From NCBI RefSeq assembly GCF_900105715.1, contig NZ_FNRY01000001.1:434001-498000 (forward strand): a DNA stretch of 64,000 bases. Reading direction: 5' to 3'. Positions 40,258-49,339 of this stretch are shown piece after piece (the stretch's first letter is position 1; every line of letters begins with the position of its first letter). Origin of the DNA: Paramicrobacterium humi. Lineage in GTDB: Bacteria > Actinomycetota > Actinomycetes > Actinomycetales > Microbacteriaceae. Made by a program: the position numbers and the translations under genes. Below the pieces are notes generated by a model. It did no database searches. It saw only the letters and a program-made list of their open reading frames with translations, and was not told where the DNA came from.

Positions 40258-42017
40258 CGTGTGCTCCCGTCAGCGTTGAAGGCGGAGCCGACGCTGCCGA
40301 CCTTGCTGATGCCGTACGTCGTCGAGACGGGCGAAAGGAACTTCGGCGGGGCGGTATATCGCAGCCGGTCGTCGTAGTTGTAGTCCTTGTCGTAACCGGT
40401 GTTTCCCGTGGTCGCCACAGGACCGCGGAACTTCTGGGCGATCGCGCCCTTCACGGTGAGTGTTCCTCGGCTGGAGCCGACGTCGTAGTTCTGCACAGTG
40501 AAGCTGTGTGCGACCGAGAGGATGGCCGCGCTGATTGTGCGGTTCTTGGCCATTGTGAATCCGTAGGATCTACAGGTAGTTCTGTTGCCGCGCCAGTCGG
40601 TGTTCCAACTCGTGCAGGTGTAGGGATTCCAGACGAAGACGGCGGTGTTGCCGACAAGACCGAGAATGTCAGAGCCCGCGTCTTTGTACTTGATATCGCC
40701 GGTGACGTAGAGGTAGTTCTCCGAGGCGATAGTCATGGCCCCCGATAGCGTTCCCTTGACAAAGGCGTCGCCGTTGCGACACCCATAGTGTGCAGGGTCC
40801 AGCGACGGCACTTTCTCGTCTGCCATGGGATACGCAAGAGAACCCAAAGTCCATCCGGAGCCGCCGGATTTGCAGGTGAAGCCGTCCGGCCATGAGCCAT
40901 TCCGCGTGTAGTTCTTGTTTGATGACACCGACGGCACGTTCTGCACGTAGACGAGGTTCTCGTCGAGCACGTTGATCTTGGCGCCACCGCTCGAACCGAG
41001 CTGGTTCGAGTCTGTGCCGGGTGTTCCGCACTCACTTGGTTTCGTACCGCTCGTTGCCCCGTCGCCCGCTACGCGCGTGAACTTCGTGAATGGTGAGTGG
41101 ACGGTCATCGTGCCATCGCCGTTCAGCACAATGCTTGTCGGCCCAGTGTAGAGGCACCCGGGCTGGGGGACGTCGTCACCGAGATCGGTTCGGACTTCCT
41201 TCTTCATCTCGGAATTGGTCTCTGGCATGCCAATCGTTTGGCCGGACTTGGGCTTGCCGTAGTTGAACCGGGGATTCGAGCAGGAGGCGATGTAGTTCGA
41301 GCCGCTTGTTCCGGGGTCTCCCGTGGTCACTTCGCCATTGAACGTGCCGCACAGTCGGAGCGTGTCGTTGGAGTGCATAGGGCCGTTCATCGTGTCGCCG
41401 GAGGCGAACTGGATGGTGTCGCAACTCACCGAGCCCTGCCACTGGTATCTCACCGTACAGCTTCGACCACCGAGGTCCGGATCCCGCACTTCGTAGTCGG
41501 TGAAGTACAGGAAGTCGATGAAGCCGCTCTGCCGTAGATCCGCCACGACGGTTCGCGTGGAGTCGCCTACCCGGCCCGTAGAGCGAAGACTGAGCACCCC
41601 CTTTGCGGAGTACTTTGAGTTGTCGACCTCATAGCGGAAGGTGGCTGCTCCCCCGCTGCCGGGCACCGTTGCCCAGGAGCCGCTTGGCCCCATGCCGAAC
41701 GCTGGGTTATTGCTGTCGACGGAGACGTTACTTGTCGACGAGAAGTCTGAGACTGGATTGCCGAATTTCGTGTACGTCGAGTCGTTCGCGAGTCGGTTGC
41801 GGTACTCCTCGACGCCGGCGTAGGCAGCGGCGAGCGCGGCGTTCCAGTCTTCGTTTGTCTTTGAGCTACGAACTCCGCTCAGCCCGATAGCGACGGCTGT
41901 GCTGATCACCATCATGAGCACGACGCCCATGATGATTGCCATGACGAGTGCGGCGCCGCGTTCCTCTTGGGCACGCGTCCGCGTTCGAAGCAGCATTCGG
42001 GCTAGTGAGCGTTTCAT
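40254..42017 (-). CDS. Large PilX-like pilus-associated protein
   Basis: A 587-residue protein. The N-terminus (RAQEERGAALVMAIIMGVVL) resembles PilX-class pilins: a charged stretch, Gly, then one helix, but without the usual Glu at +5. The rest is extracellular, Gly/Ser/Thr/Asn-rich, with ten or more Cys (several in CTSW and TTCRS-like clusters), far longer than PilX. It overlaps the next pilin gene by 4 bp. Base composition is visibly less GC-rich than flanking genes. Probable tip or tip-associated protein; its function is not known. Confidence 0.75.
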   Translation of the reverse strand: MKRSLARMLLRTRTRAQEERGAALVMAIIMGVVLMMVISTAVAIGLSGVRSSKTNEDWNAALAAAYAGVEEYRNRLANDSTYTKFGNPVSDFSSTSNVSVDSNNPAFGMGPSGSWATVPGSGGAATFRYEVDNSKYSAKGVLSLRSTGRVGDSTRTVVADLRQSGFIDFLYFTDYEVRDPDLGGRSCTVRYQWQGSVSCDTIQFASGDTMNGPMHSNDTLRLCGTFNGEVTTGDPGTSGSNYIASCSNPRFNYGKPKSGQTIGMPETNSEMKKEVRTDLGDDVPQPGCLYTGPTSIVLNGDGTMTVHSPFTKFTRVAGDGATSGTKPSECGTPGTDSNQLGSSGGAKINVLDENLVYVQNVPSVSSNKNYTRNGSWPDGFTCKSGGSGWTLGSLAYPMADEKVPSLDPAHYGCRNGDAFVKGTLSGAMTIASENYLYVTGDIKYKDAGSDILGLVGNTAVFVWNPYTCTSWNTDWRGNRTTCRSYGFTMAKNRTISAAILSVAHSFTVQNYDVGSSRGTLTVKGAIAQKFRGPVATTGNTGYDKDYNYDDRLRYTAPPKFLSPVSTTYGISKVGSVGSAFNADGSTR

Positions 42018-42709
42018 TCCTGCCTCACATTTCCGAGATTCGGCACGCCGACCACGTTGTCAAGGTCGACTGTGCGCAGATCCGCTCCACCATCTGCTGC
42101 CTCGACGCGCATCGTGATCGAGACTGACGTGACTTTCGCGCGTTGGTCGGGCGACAGGGTGCCGTTGGTTCCGCCGGTGATCTTCGTTCCGGCCTCGTCC
42201 AGGTAGGTGAAGAGCGGCTTCTCTTCAGAGACGAGTAGGGATCCGCTGAGGTTGCGCGAGGTGGAAGGCGTGCTCGATGGCCAGGTCCAGTATTCTCCGG
42301 TTTTCGTGGCCGCCCAGCGCGTTTCGATGAGCTCCCTGTCCGCGTTGATCCAGAACTGCACCTTGACCGGCGTGAGACCCGCTGATGTCGAGTCGAGAAT
42401 CGAGTACACCGTGAGCGAGTCGGATTTAGCCTCCGGGAACGCCGCGATCAGATCAGTCGTGCTGGCCTGGGTAATTGTCGTTCCGTTGCGGATTACTAAA
42501 GACACTTCATTCATCGCGTTTGCGGCCACGCGCGTACTGGCGTCGATCGCTTGACTCTGATTCGACGACCGCGTGATGCTCACGTACATTCCTGCGACGA
42601 CGGTGAGCAATACGGAGAAGACCAGCATCGACACGAGGAGTTCAGACATGCTGATTCCTTGCTCTTGGTCTCCGGTCCGCTCGAGTCGCGCGCGCAGTTG
42701 CGAGATCAC
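42014..42709 (-). CDS. Minor pseudopilin, PilW/PulJ-like
   Basis: A 231-residue prepilin. GTG 42707-42709 overlaps the preceding stop as GTGA and is taken as the start. The class III signal is EQG|ISMSELLVSML with cleavage after Gly18 and Glu23 at mature position +5. The helix continues to about residue 45, followed by a 180-residue beta-rich domain. Probably part of the priming complex at the pilus tip together with the two adjoining proteins. Confidence 0.83.
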   Translation of the reverse strand: MISQLRARLERTGDQEQGISMSELLVSMLVFSVLLTVVAGMYVSITRSSNQSQAIDASTRVAANAMNEVSLVIRNGTTITQASTTDLIAAFPEAKSDSLTVYSILDSTSAGLTPVKVQFWINADRELIETRWAATKTGEYWTWPSSTPSTSRNLSGSLLVSEEKPLFTYLDEAGTKITGGTNGTLSPDQRAKVTSVSITMRVEAADGGADLRTVDLDNVVGVPNLGNVRQE

Positions 42710-44079
42710 GGCGCCACCCTGGGGTCGAGCGTGACCACGTTCGCGGCAGTGTCGATGACTCCTCCGGTGACGATCGTCACGTTGCTCACCGAGATAGTGG
42801 ACTCGGTCGGCCACCATCCACCAGTCGCGATGGAAAACGACCACGTGCCGTACGGCAGTCCGATCGTGACATCACCGTTTACTGTGCCGAAGTTGTACTT
42901 ATGCGTCGTCGTGCACACCGGCTCACCGGGGAGTTTCGGCGTCGTCTGTTGTGTCGCGTAGAGTGTGCCGCTTTGCCCCAAAATTGTGACGGCTGCGACG
43001 GGCATGTCGACGGTCACACCTCCGCCGGGATCCGCAGCAGCACCCGGCATGCGAGAGCCCGCGAGTGCCGGATCGACCGTCGAGTCAGGTTCCCACGCGC
43101 TCGGGTCGACGACTGTGCAGGGCTTCTCCGTTGTCGGGCCGGCGTATGCGCCGAGCAGCGCCTCGTATCCCGACTGCCAGGGGAACAGGTCGTACGAACT
43201 CGCTGCAGAGCTGGGGGTGAAAGCGCCATATGTGCTGAGGAAGCTCACATCCCGATTTGACGCGAGCTTGAGAGCAGGAGGTTCAGCCGCGGGGTTTGGT
43301 TTTGCGATGGCGTTCACGTTATAAGTCGCGGCCTTGTCATAGGTGAAGGCGACAGCCGAGGACGTCCCTTCCGCGACGGTCGTCGTCGCTTTTGGAGTCG
43401 AAGTCGACTGCGTGCTGCTGATACCGCCGCTGACGTTGATGGACACGTCGTACGTTCCTGGTTCGACGTTCAGGATGTAGCTGCACCCGTCGGCGTCTGT
43501 TGCGGGAATCGTTTCGGTAATCGTGGTTGCCCCGCCGGACTTGGGTACCGCTTTGACGGTAACGCCGGCGTAGCCGCTGCCGGACCCCTTGGTCACCGAG
43601 ACGAGGATCGTGCCGGTTGTGGGCTGGTTGATGCGCGAACCGGGGGTGAGAATCGTATCCGCTTGAACGGGGTTGGCTCCTTGAGCTTTTTGCTCGGGCC
43701 AACTCACTCGGACGTTGATGCGCTTGTATTGCAGCGAGTCCCCACCACTCGTGCAGCTGACGTCGGCGCCAGAAGAGGAGACCCAGGAGGTGTCGCGAGT
43801 GATCGTGTAAGTGGTTCCACCGACCGTCTTCGTCGAGGGGTTGTCGGTGACAGCAAAGACGTCGTCAAATGACCGGACGAGGTCGATTTCTGAAGCGGCT
43901 AGGTTCACGGCGGCAGTCCGCTCGCGGTTGTCTCGAGTGAGCGACATGACGTTGGTCATGGTGAAGGCGACGCCAAGTGCGATGATCGCGAATATCATCA
44001 TCGCGACGATGACTTCGATGAGCGTCATGCCCGATTCGGGTTCGGACTGGCTCTGGAGAATGGCGCGGATGCGGCGCAC
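42706..44079 (-). CDS. Modular minor pilin, PilV-like with large C-terminal domains
   Basis: A 457-residue prepilin. GGAGGT at 44085-44090 sits over an upstream GTG (44086-44088), so the GTG at 44077-44079, 7 nt after this SD, is the likely start. Signal ESG|MTLIEVIVAM, cleavage after Gly17, Glu22 at +5. After the pilin domain come a carboxypeptidase-regulatory/SpaA-like beta module (about 165-240, GYAGVTVKAVPKSGG) and a C-terminal region with paired Cys and a Trp-rich motif (GGWWPTES). This build suggests a tip adhesin. Overlaps the PilW-like gene by 4 bp. Confidence 0.83.
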   Translation of the reverse strand: MRRIRAILQSQSEPESGMTLIEVIVAMMIFAIIALGVAFTMTNVMSLTRDNRERTAAVNLAASEIDLVRSFDDVFAVTDNPSTKTVGGTTYTITRDTSWVSSSGADVSCTSGGDSLQYKRINVRVSWPEQKAQGANPVQADTILTPGSRINQPTTGTILVSVTKGSGSGYAGVTVKAVPKSGGATTITETIPATDADGCSYILNVEPGTYDVSINVSGGISSTQSTSTPKATTTVAEGTSSAVAFTYDKAATYNVNAIAKPNPAAEPPALKLASNRDVSFLSTYGAFTPSSAASSYDLFPWQSGYEALLGAYAGPTTEKPCTVVDPSAWEPDSTVDPALAGSRMPGAAADPGGGVTVDMPVAAVTILGQSGTLYATQQTTPKLPGEPVCTTTHKYNFGTVNGDVTIGLPYGTWSFSIATGGWWPTESTISVSNVTIVTGGVIDTAANVVTLDPRVAP

Positions 44080-44127
44080 GGGTATCACCTCCGCTAGGGA
44101 TCAGAGGGTGAGAACGATATTGGCAGA

Positions 44128-44158
44128 GGCGGGATGCTGGCACTTCCAGCATCCCGCC
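44128..44158 (-). terminator. Hairpin after pilA
   Basis: A perfect 13-bp stem GGCGGGATGCTGG (44128-44140) with complement at 44146-44158 and a 5-nt loop, 16 bp past the pilA stop. It probably ends most pilA transcripts, letting the major pilin exceed the minor ones. Confidence 0.75.
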
Positions 44159-44173
44159 ACCTACAAGAATCGA

Positions 44174-44671
44174 CTAGCTGCACTTTCCATCAGTCACGCC
44201 GTCACCGGCTGTGATGGAGAACCAACCTTCAGAGGCATCCTTACCGTCGCGGTGTGCCTGAAGACAAAAGTCATCGGCATCTGTACTCGAGCCAAACGTC
44301 AAGCTCCCAGATTCGGTGTCTTTCGAAAGAGTCAGACCGTACGCCTTCAGAGCGTCAAAATCGCCAGTACCTGTTACGTCACCTGAAGTCGCGTCTCGCG
44401 TAACGGTGAACGTCGGAGTCTTTGAGTTTTCGGTGTAGAAGGACGTTACTGCAATCTTTGCGTTGGTCAGGTCAGACTTGACTGCGCTGTCCTTGGCGCT
44501 TTCCTGGACCCCGATGTAGATCGGGATCGCGATCGCGGCGAGGACGCCGATGATGATCACGACGACGAGAAGCTCGATCAGGGTGAAGCCCTTTTCTTCC
44601 TTCTCCTGAATTGCCTTGTATCGGGCCGCAGCAGCAGCCGTGATGCGAGAGAGCATGGTCGGGTATTCCAT
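44174..44671 (-). CDS. pilA: Major type IV pilin
   Basis: A 165-residue prepilin with a class III leader of 28 residues: EEKG|FTLIELLVVV, Glu33 at mature position +5. The hydrophobic helix (29-55) is followed by a globular head of about 110 residues whose two Cys (DDFCLQ and the C-terminal DGKCS) can close the D-loop disulfide. The start may be ATG 44671 or the ATG five codons on; neither has a strong SD. GC is lower than in the flanking motor genes. It stands between pilC and the minor pilins and has its own candidate promoter and a terminator. Confidence 0.92.
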   Translation of the reverse strand: MEYPTMLSRITAAAAARYKAIQEKEEKGFTLIELLVVVIIIGVLAAIAIPIYIGVQESAKDSAVKSDLTNAKIAVTSFYTENSKTPTFTVTRDATSGDVTGTGDFDALKAYGLTLSKDTESGSLTFGSSTDADDFCLQAHRDGKDASEGWFSITAGDGVTDGKCS

Positions 44672-44734
44672 TTCTGTGATTTACGGGAAAACTCGGCGGG
44701 TTCCGAGTGTCGCTGCGCGACTTCTGGCACTAAG

Positions 44735-44764
44735 CGTATATTGGGCTTTCGCTCATCGGTTACA
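44735..44764 (-). promoter_or_regulatory. Candidate pilA promoter
   Basis: Minus strand: -35 TGTAAC (44759-44764), 17 bp, -10 ATATAC (44736-44741; TATACG one base further). It lies about 65 nt upstream of the pilA start. Confidence 0.35.
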
Positions 44765-44843
44765 CACGAAGGGGGGACAAAACGCCCAGTTTCATACCCC
44801 AGTAGCGGGGGTAAAACCCCTGTTCATGAGCTTTATTCACGTT

Positions 44844-46073
44844 TTATTCGATAAGCGAGTAGATGTTGAAGATCGGCAGGTAGAGGGCGACGATCATGCC
44901 GCCGACGACGATGCCGAGGAATGCGATCAGGAGCGGCTCGATGAGAGACGTGAGCTGCTCTGTCGTCGTCTTCACTTCTTGGTCATAGAAGTCGGCGATC
45001 TTCTCCAGCATGGGCTGCAGAGCGCCGGAGTCCTCGCCCACGGCGACCATCTGGGTCACCATGGCGGGAAACACTGGCTCCTCGCTCAGCGGGCCGGCAA
45101 TCGACTTACCGGTGCGGACGGAGTCGGCGACCTTGACCAACGCTTTCTCGATCACCCAATTGCCGGAGGTCTCCCCCACGATCGCGAGCGATTGCAGAAT
45201 GGGCACGCCCGCGCCGATCATGTCAGCGAAGTTGCGGGAGAACCGCGCGATCGCGAGTTTGACGTTCAACATCCCGAATACGGGCATCTTGAGCTTGAGC
45301 GGGTCGACCTTCTGCCGCACCGACTCGGTGTTTTTGTTCTGCTTCCACCAGATGGCGGTGACGACCGCGACGATGATGATCAGCGGCCCTGCCCAGATCA
45401 TGTTCTGCGACAGGATCACGAGGAACTGGGTCGGCAGCGGGAGCGTGCCCCCCATGCCCTCATACATGTCCTTGAACACGGGCACGATGAATATCAGCAT
45501 GCCGGCGACTGCGAGGATCACCATGACGACGACCACGATCGGATAGGTCATGGCGGACTTAATGCTGTTGCGGAGCTCGACTTCCTTCTCGAAGTTCGTC
45601 GCCACGGTGTTGAGGGCGTTGTCGAGGAAGCCGCCGGTCTCGCCCGCGCGCACCATGTTGATCATGATGGGCGGGAAGTCCTGAGGGAACTTCTTCATGG
45701 AGTCCGACAGCGATGAGCCGGCTTCTACATCGTCGCGGACCGTGACGAGAATCTTCGCGAGCGGCTTCGACTCGGTCTGCTCGGCGAGGATGCTGAGCGT
45801 GCGCAGCAGCGACAGTCCGGCGCTCGTCATGGTCGACATCTGCCGGCTCATGATCGCGAGGTCCTTGAGGGTCACGCCCTTCGAGAGTCCGGGAATCGAG
45901 ATCTCCCGATTAAGGCCCGTCGCCTCCGGAGCCGCGGCGATCTCGACGGGCGAGAGGCCCAGCATTCGCATCTTCGAGGCGACGGCGGCCTCGCCCGAGG
46001 CATCCATCTTGCCCTTGACGATCTTGCCGGCCTCGTTGCGGCCCTTGTAGGTATATCCGGTGATGGTGGGCAT
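44844..46073 (-). CDS. pilC: Type IV pilus inner-membrane platform protein
   Basis: A 409-residue polytopic protein of the GspF/PilC family. Two T2SF domains (about 70-190 and 275-400), each with cytoplasmic helices, and three membrane helices (near 170-190, 220-240 and 378-400). Signature pieces: MVRAGETGGFLDNAL and VGEDSGALQPMLEKIADFYD. PilC couples the ATPases to pilin insertion. Its start overlaps the pilT stop. Confidence 0.94.
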   Translation of the reverse strand: MPTITGYTYKGRNEAGKIVKGKMDASGEAAVASKMRMLGLSPVEIAAAPEATGLNREISIPGLSKGVTLKDLAIMSRQMSTMTSAGLSLLRTLSILAEQTESKPLAKILVTVRDDVEAGSSLSDSMKKFPQDFPPIMINMVRAGETGGFLDNALNTVATNFEKEVELRNSIKSAMTYPIVVVVMVILAVAGMLIFIVPVFKDMYEGMGGTLPLPTQFLVILSQNMIWAGPLIIIVAVVTAIWWKQNKNTESVRQKVDPLKLKMPVFGMLNVKLAIARFSRNFADMIGAGVPILQSLAIVGETSGNWVIEKALVKVADSVRTGKSIAGPLSEEPVFPAMVTQMVAVGEDSGALQPMLEKIADFYDQEVKTTTEQLTSLIEPLLIAFLGIVVGGMIVALYLPIFNIYSLIE

Positions 46074-47593
46074 CAGCGCCTCCGCTCAGAGTAGCTATCT
46101 CCAAAGCTGGGTCCAGAAGCCTGCAGGGCGCGTGCCTTGTCTTCGGTGGGCGACGGAGCGCCGTACAGGAGGGAGCGGAAGCCCGCCTGGTCGTGCGCCT
46201 TCTTCTCGGCGTCCTTCACCGTGATCGTGCCCGCGTTGACGAGCTGTGCGAGGTGCTGGTCCATCGTGTGCATGCCGAGGTCCTTGCCCGCCTGCATGGA
46301 CGAGAGGATCTGGTGCGTCTTGCCTTCGCGGATGAGGTTGGAGAGCGCCGGCGTCATGACGAGCACCTCGGTCGCGACCGCCCGGCCCTTGCCGCTCGCG
46401 CGCGGCACGAGGGTTTGACAAACGACGCCCTGTAGTGTCGCGGCCAGCTGCGTGCGCACCTGCCCCTGCTGGTGCGGCGGGAACACGTCGATGACGCGGT
46501 CGATCGTCTGCGCCGCATCCTGCGTGTGCAGGGTCGCGAAGACGAGGTGGCCGGTCTCGGCGGCGGTGAGGGCGACAGAGATCGTCTCGAGGTCGCGCAT
46601 CTCGCCGATGAGGATGACGTCGGGGTCCTGGCGAAGGACGTGCTTGAGCGCGTTGGCGAAGCTGTGGGTGTCTTCGCCGACCTCGCGCTGGTTCACGATC
46701 GACTTCTGGTTGCGGTGCATGAACTCGATCGGGTCCTCGACCGTGACGATGTGGTCGGCCCGCTGCTTGTTGACGAGGTCGATGAGGCCGGCGAGCGTCG
46801 TCGACTTGCCGGAGCCGGTCGGGCCGGTGACGAGCACGAGACCGCGCGGCAGCGTCGAGAAGCGCTCGACCGACTCGGGCACGCCGAGGTCGCGCAGCGA
46901 CTTGATCTCGGTGGGGATGAGGCGGAAGGCCGCGCCGATGAGGCCACGCTGCTGGTAGTAGTTGACGCGGAAGCGGCTCGACTCGTCGAGCGGGTGCGCG
47001 AAGTCGAGTTCGAGCGTGTCGTTGAACAGCGCCGACTGGCGCTCGTTGAGGATCTGCCGGAGCTCCCGCGTGATCGTCGGCACGCTCCACGGGCGTGCGC
47101 CCTCGATCGGCTGCAGTCCGCCGTTGATGCGGAGCATGGGTGGCGCGTCGGCCGTGAGGTGCAGGTCGGACGCGCCGAGGCGCACGACCTCGCGCAGCGC
47201 TTCGTCGAGGGTGAAGTTGCGGGTCTCGACCGGTGCGGAGACGAGACCATACGAGGGCGTGCCGGCGCGCGAAACCGGGTACGGCGTCGTCGCCGGCTCG
47301 GTCGCGCTCATCGGCGGAGCGACCGAGACCGCGGGCGGCTCGGTCGGCGCGCTCGCAGGCATGTTGAGCGCCGTCGGGCCGCCCGGTGTGTTCGCCCCGT
47401 CGAGCGGCACGCCGAAGGTTGCCTGCGCCTCGCGCTCGGCGGCGAGCTCGCGGCGGGAGCGGAAGCGCTCGCCGCGGGTGGGCGCGGCGGCATCCGATCC
47501 GCTGTCGACTCCCTGCGTTCGCAGGATCTCGTCGAAACTCGGCGCCTCGCCGTCTACGACCGGAATCTCGTAAATGGGCCGTTCGTCTACCAC
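46073..47593 (-). CDS. pilT: Pilus retraction ATPase with long N-terminal extension
   Basis: A 506-residue ATPase, GTG start at 47593 with GGGAG 5 nt before. Residues ~126-480 match PilT: GASDLHL start of the PAS-like domain, Walker A GPTGSGKST (about 260-268), the Asp box, Walker B VILIGEMRDLETI, the His box FATLHTQDAAQ, and the retraction motif region EVLVMTPALSNLIREGK (AIRNLIRE-like). The first ~125 residues are an added Pro/Ala/Ser/Glu-rich region absent from ordinary PilT (about 345 aa). This enzyme drives pilin disassembly and twitching. Confidence 0.92.
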   Translation of the reverse strand: MVDERPIYEIPVVDGEAPSFDEILRTQGVDSGSDAAAPTRGERFRSRRELAAEREAQATFGVPLDGANTPGGPTALNMPASAPTEPPAVSVAPPMSATEPATTPYPVSRAGTPSYGLVSAPVETRNFTLDEALREVVRLGASDLHLTADAPPMLRINGGLQPIEGARPWSVPTITRELRQILNERQSALFNDTLELDFAHPLDESSRFRVNYYQQRGLIGAAFRLIPTEIKSLRDLGVPESVERFSTLPRGLVLVTGPTGSGKSTTLAGLIDLVNKQRADHIVTVEDPIEFMHRNQKSIVNQREVGEDTHSFANALKHVLRQDPDVILIGEMRDLETISVALTAAETGHLVFATLHTQDAAQTIDRVIDVFPPHQQGQVRTQLAATLQGVVCQTLVPRASGKGRAVATEVLVMTPALSNLIREGKTHQILSSMQAGKDLGMHTMDQHLAQLVNAGTITVKDAEKKAHDQAGFRSLLYGAPSPTEDKARALQASGPSFGDSYSERRR

Positions 47594-47671
47594 ATGCGCT
47601 CCCTCGTGTCGTGTGTGGTGAATAGGCTGCGGGGTTCATCGCAGCAATGCGGGTTCAGGTATCGGATGCGG

Positions 47672-49339
47672 CTACACGACGACCCTCAGGATCTCTTCGA
47701 GGGACGTGAGCCCCATGGTCGCCTTCGCCCAGCCGTCGTCGCGCAGCGTGAGCATGCCCTCTGCCTGGGCGGCGCGCGTGATGTCGGCGCTCGAGGCGTG
47801 CTCGACGGTGAGGCGTTCGAGCTGCTCGGTGACGCTCATGACCTCGTGCAGGGCGATGCGTCCGCGGTAGCCGGTCTTGGAGCACCGCTGGCAGCCGACC
47901 GGTCCGAAGAGCACGGGAGTGTTGCCGTCGGCGTCGGTGCCGGGGAAGCGCATGCGCTTGAGCTCGCGGTGCGTGTATTCGACGGGCTGCTTGCAGTGGT
48001 CGCAGAGGCGGCGCGCGAGGCGCTGGGCGACGACGCAGTCGAGCGCGGAGCCGACGAGGAACGGCTCGATGCCCATCTCGGTGAGGCGGACGACGGCGCT
48101 CGGGGCGTCGTTCGTGTGCAGCGTCGAGAGCACGAGGTGGCCGGTGAGGGCGGCCTCGACGGCGATCTGCGCCGTCTCGTGGTCGCGGATCTCACCGATA
48201 AGCACGACGTCGGGGTCTGAGCGGAGGATCGAGCGCAGGGCGCCGGCGAACGTAAGTCCGGCCTTGGGGTTCACTTGCACCTGGTTGACGCCGGCCATGC
48301 GGTACTCGACGGGGTCCTCGACAGTGATGACGTTGATCTCGGGGCGGGAGATGGTGCCGAGGGTCGTGTAGAGAGTCGTCGACTTTCCGGAGCCCGTCGG
48401 GCCGGTGACGAGGATCATGCCGTACGGCTTCGAGAACGAGGTGCTGAAGGTCTCGAGGTTGGTGTCGAGCATGTTGAGGTCGCGCAGGGACAGGCTCGTG
48501 TTCGAGTTGTCGAGGATGCGCATGACGACTTTCTCGCCCCACACCGTCGGCAGCGTCGCGACGCGCAAGTCGATGGCGCGGCCGCCGTGGCTCACCGACA
48601 TGCGGCCGTCCTGCGGGCGACGCCGTTCGGCGATGTCGATCTCGCTCATGATCTTGAGGCGGGAGATGACGCCGTTCTGGATGCTCTTGGGGGCGCCCTG
48701 CATCTCATGCAGCACGCCGTCGATGCGGTAGCGGACGCGCAGCTCGTGCTCGGCCGGCTCGATGTGGATGTCGGAGGCGTTGTCTTGGATGGCCTGCGAT
48801 ACGAGCAGGTTCACGAACCGCACGATAGGCGCTTCGTCGTCGGAGGCCTCGCTCACCGACATCTCGGCAGGCCCGGCCTCCTCTTCGAGGGTGCTTGTCA
48901 GGTCGCTGAGCTCGTCGTCGGCGCGCAAGAAGCGATCCATGGCGCTGCGCAGGTCGCTCGACTCGGCGATGACGGGCTGCACGGGCATGCCGGTCGCGGC
49001 GCGTACGTCGTCGAGGGCGATGACGTTGTTCGGGTCGGCGACTGCGACGCGCAGCTTGCCTTCGATGACGGCGATCGGGAGCAGCTCGTAGCGGCGGCAG
49101 ATCGTGGAGGGGACGAGGGCGACCGCCGTGCGCTCCACCGGGTACTCGAGCAGCTCGACGAACGGCATGCCGCGCTGTGACGCGCGGGCGCGCGCGAGCT
49201 GCCCCTCGGTGACAAGTCCGTCCTGCACGTAGCGCTGCAGCGTCGGCTCGTCATCGATCTGACTGCGCGTATTGATGCGATCCACGTGCTCGATGGGGAG
49301 CGCGCCGTGCATGATGAGGATCTCAACGATCGACGGCAT
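47672..49339 (-). CDS. pilB: Pilus extension ATPase
   Basis: A 555-residue GspE/PilB ATPase with SD GAGGAG. The N-terminal 150 residues are an MshEN-type domain (LVTEGQLARARASQRGMPFV). Walker A is GPTGSGKST, Walker B VVLIGEIRDHETAQ and the His box LSTLHTNDAPSA. The zinc tetracysteine is LCDHC...GCQRC. It powers pilus growth. First gene of the pilus locus; no certain promoter was found in the 158-bp gap upstream. Confidence 0.95.
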   Translation of the reverse strand: MPSIVEILIMHGALPIEHVDRINTRSQIDDEPTLQRYVQDGLVTEGQLARARASQRGMPFVELLEYPVERTAVALVPSTICRRYELLPIAVIEGKLRVAVADPNNVIALDDVRAATGMPVQPVIAESSDLRSAMDRFLRADDELSDLTSTLEEEAGPAEMSVSEASDDEAPIVRFVNLLVSQAIQDNASDIHIEPAEHELRVRYRIDGVLHEMQGAPKSIQNGVISRLKIMSEIDIAERRRPQDGRMSVSHGGRAIDLRVATLPTVWGEKVVMRILDNSNTSLSLRDLNMLDTNLETFSTSFSKPYGMILVTGPTGSGKSTTLYTTLGTISRPEINVITVEDPVEYRMAGVNQVQVNPKAGLTFAGALRSILRSDPDVVLIGEIRDHETAQIAVEAALTGHLVLSTLHTNDAPSAVVRLTEMGIEPFLVGSALDCVVAQRLARRLCDHCKQPVEYTHRELKRMRFPGTDADGNTPVLFGPVGCQRCSKTGYRGRIALHEVMSVTEQLERLTVEHASSADITRAAQAEGMLTLRDDGWAKATMGLTSLEEILRVVV

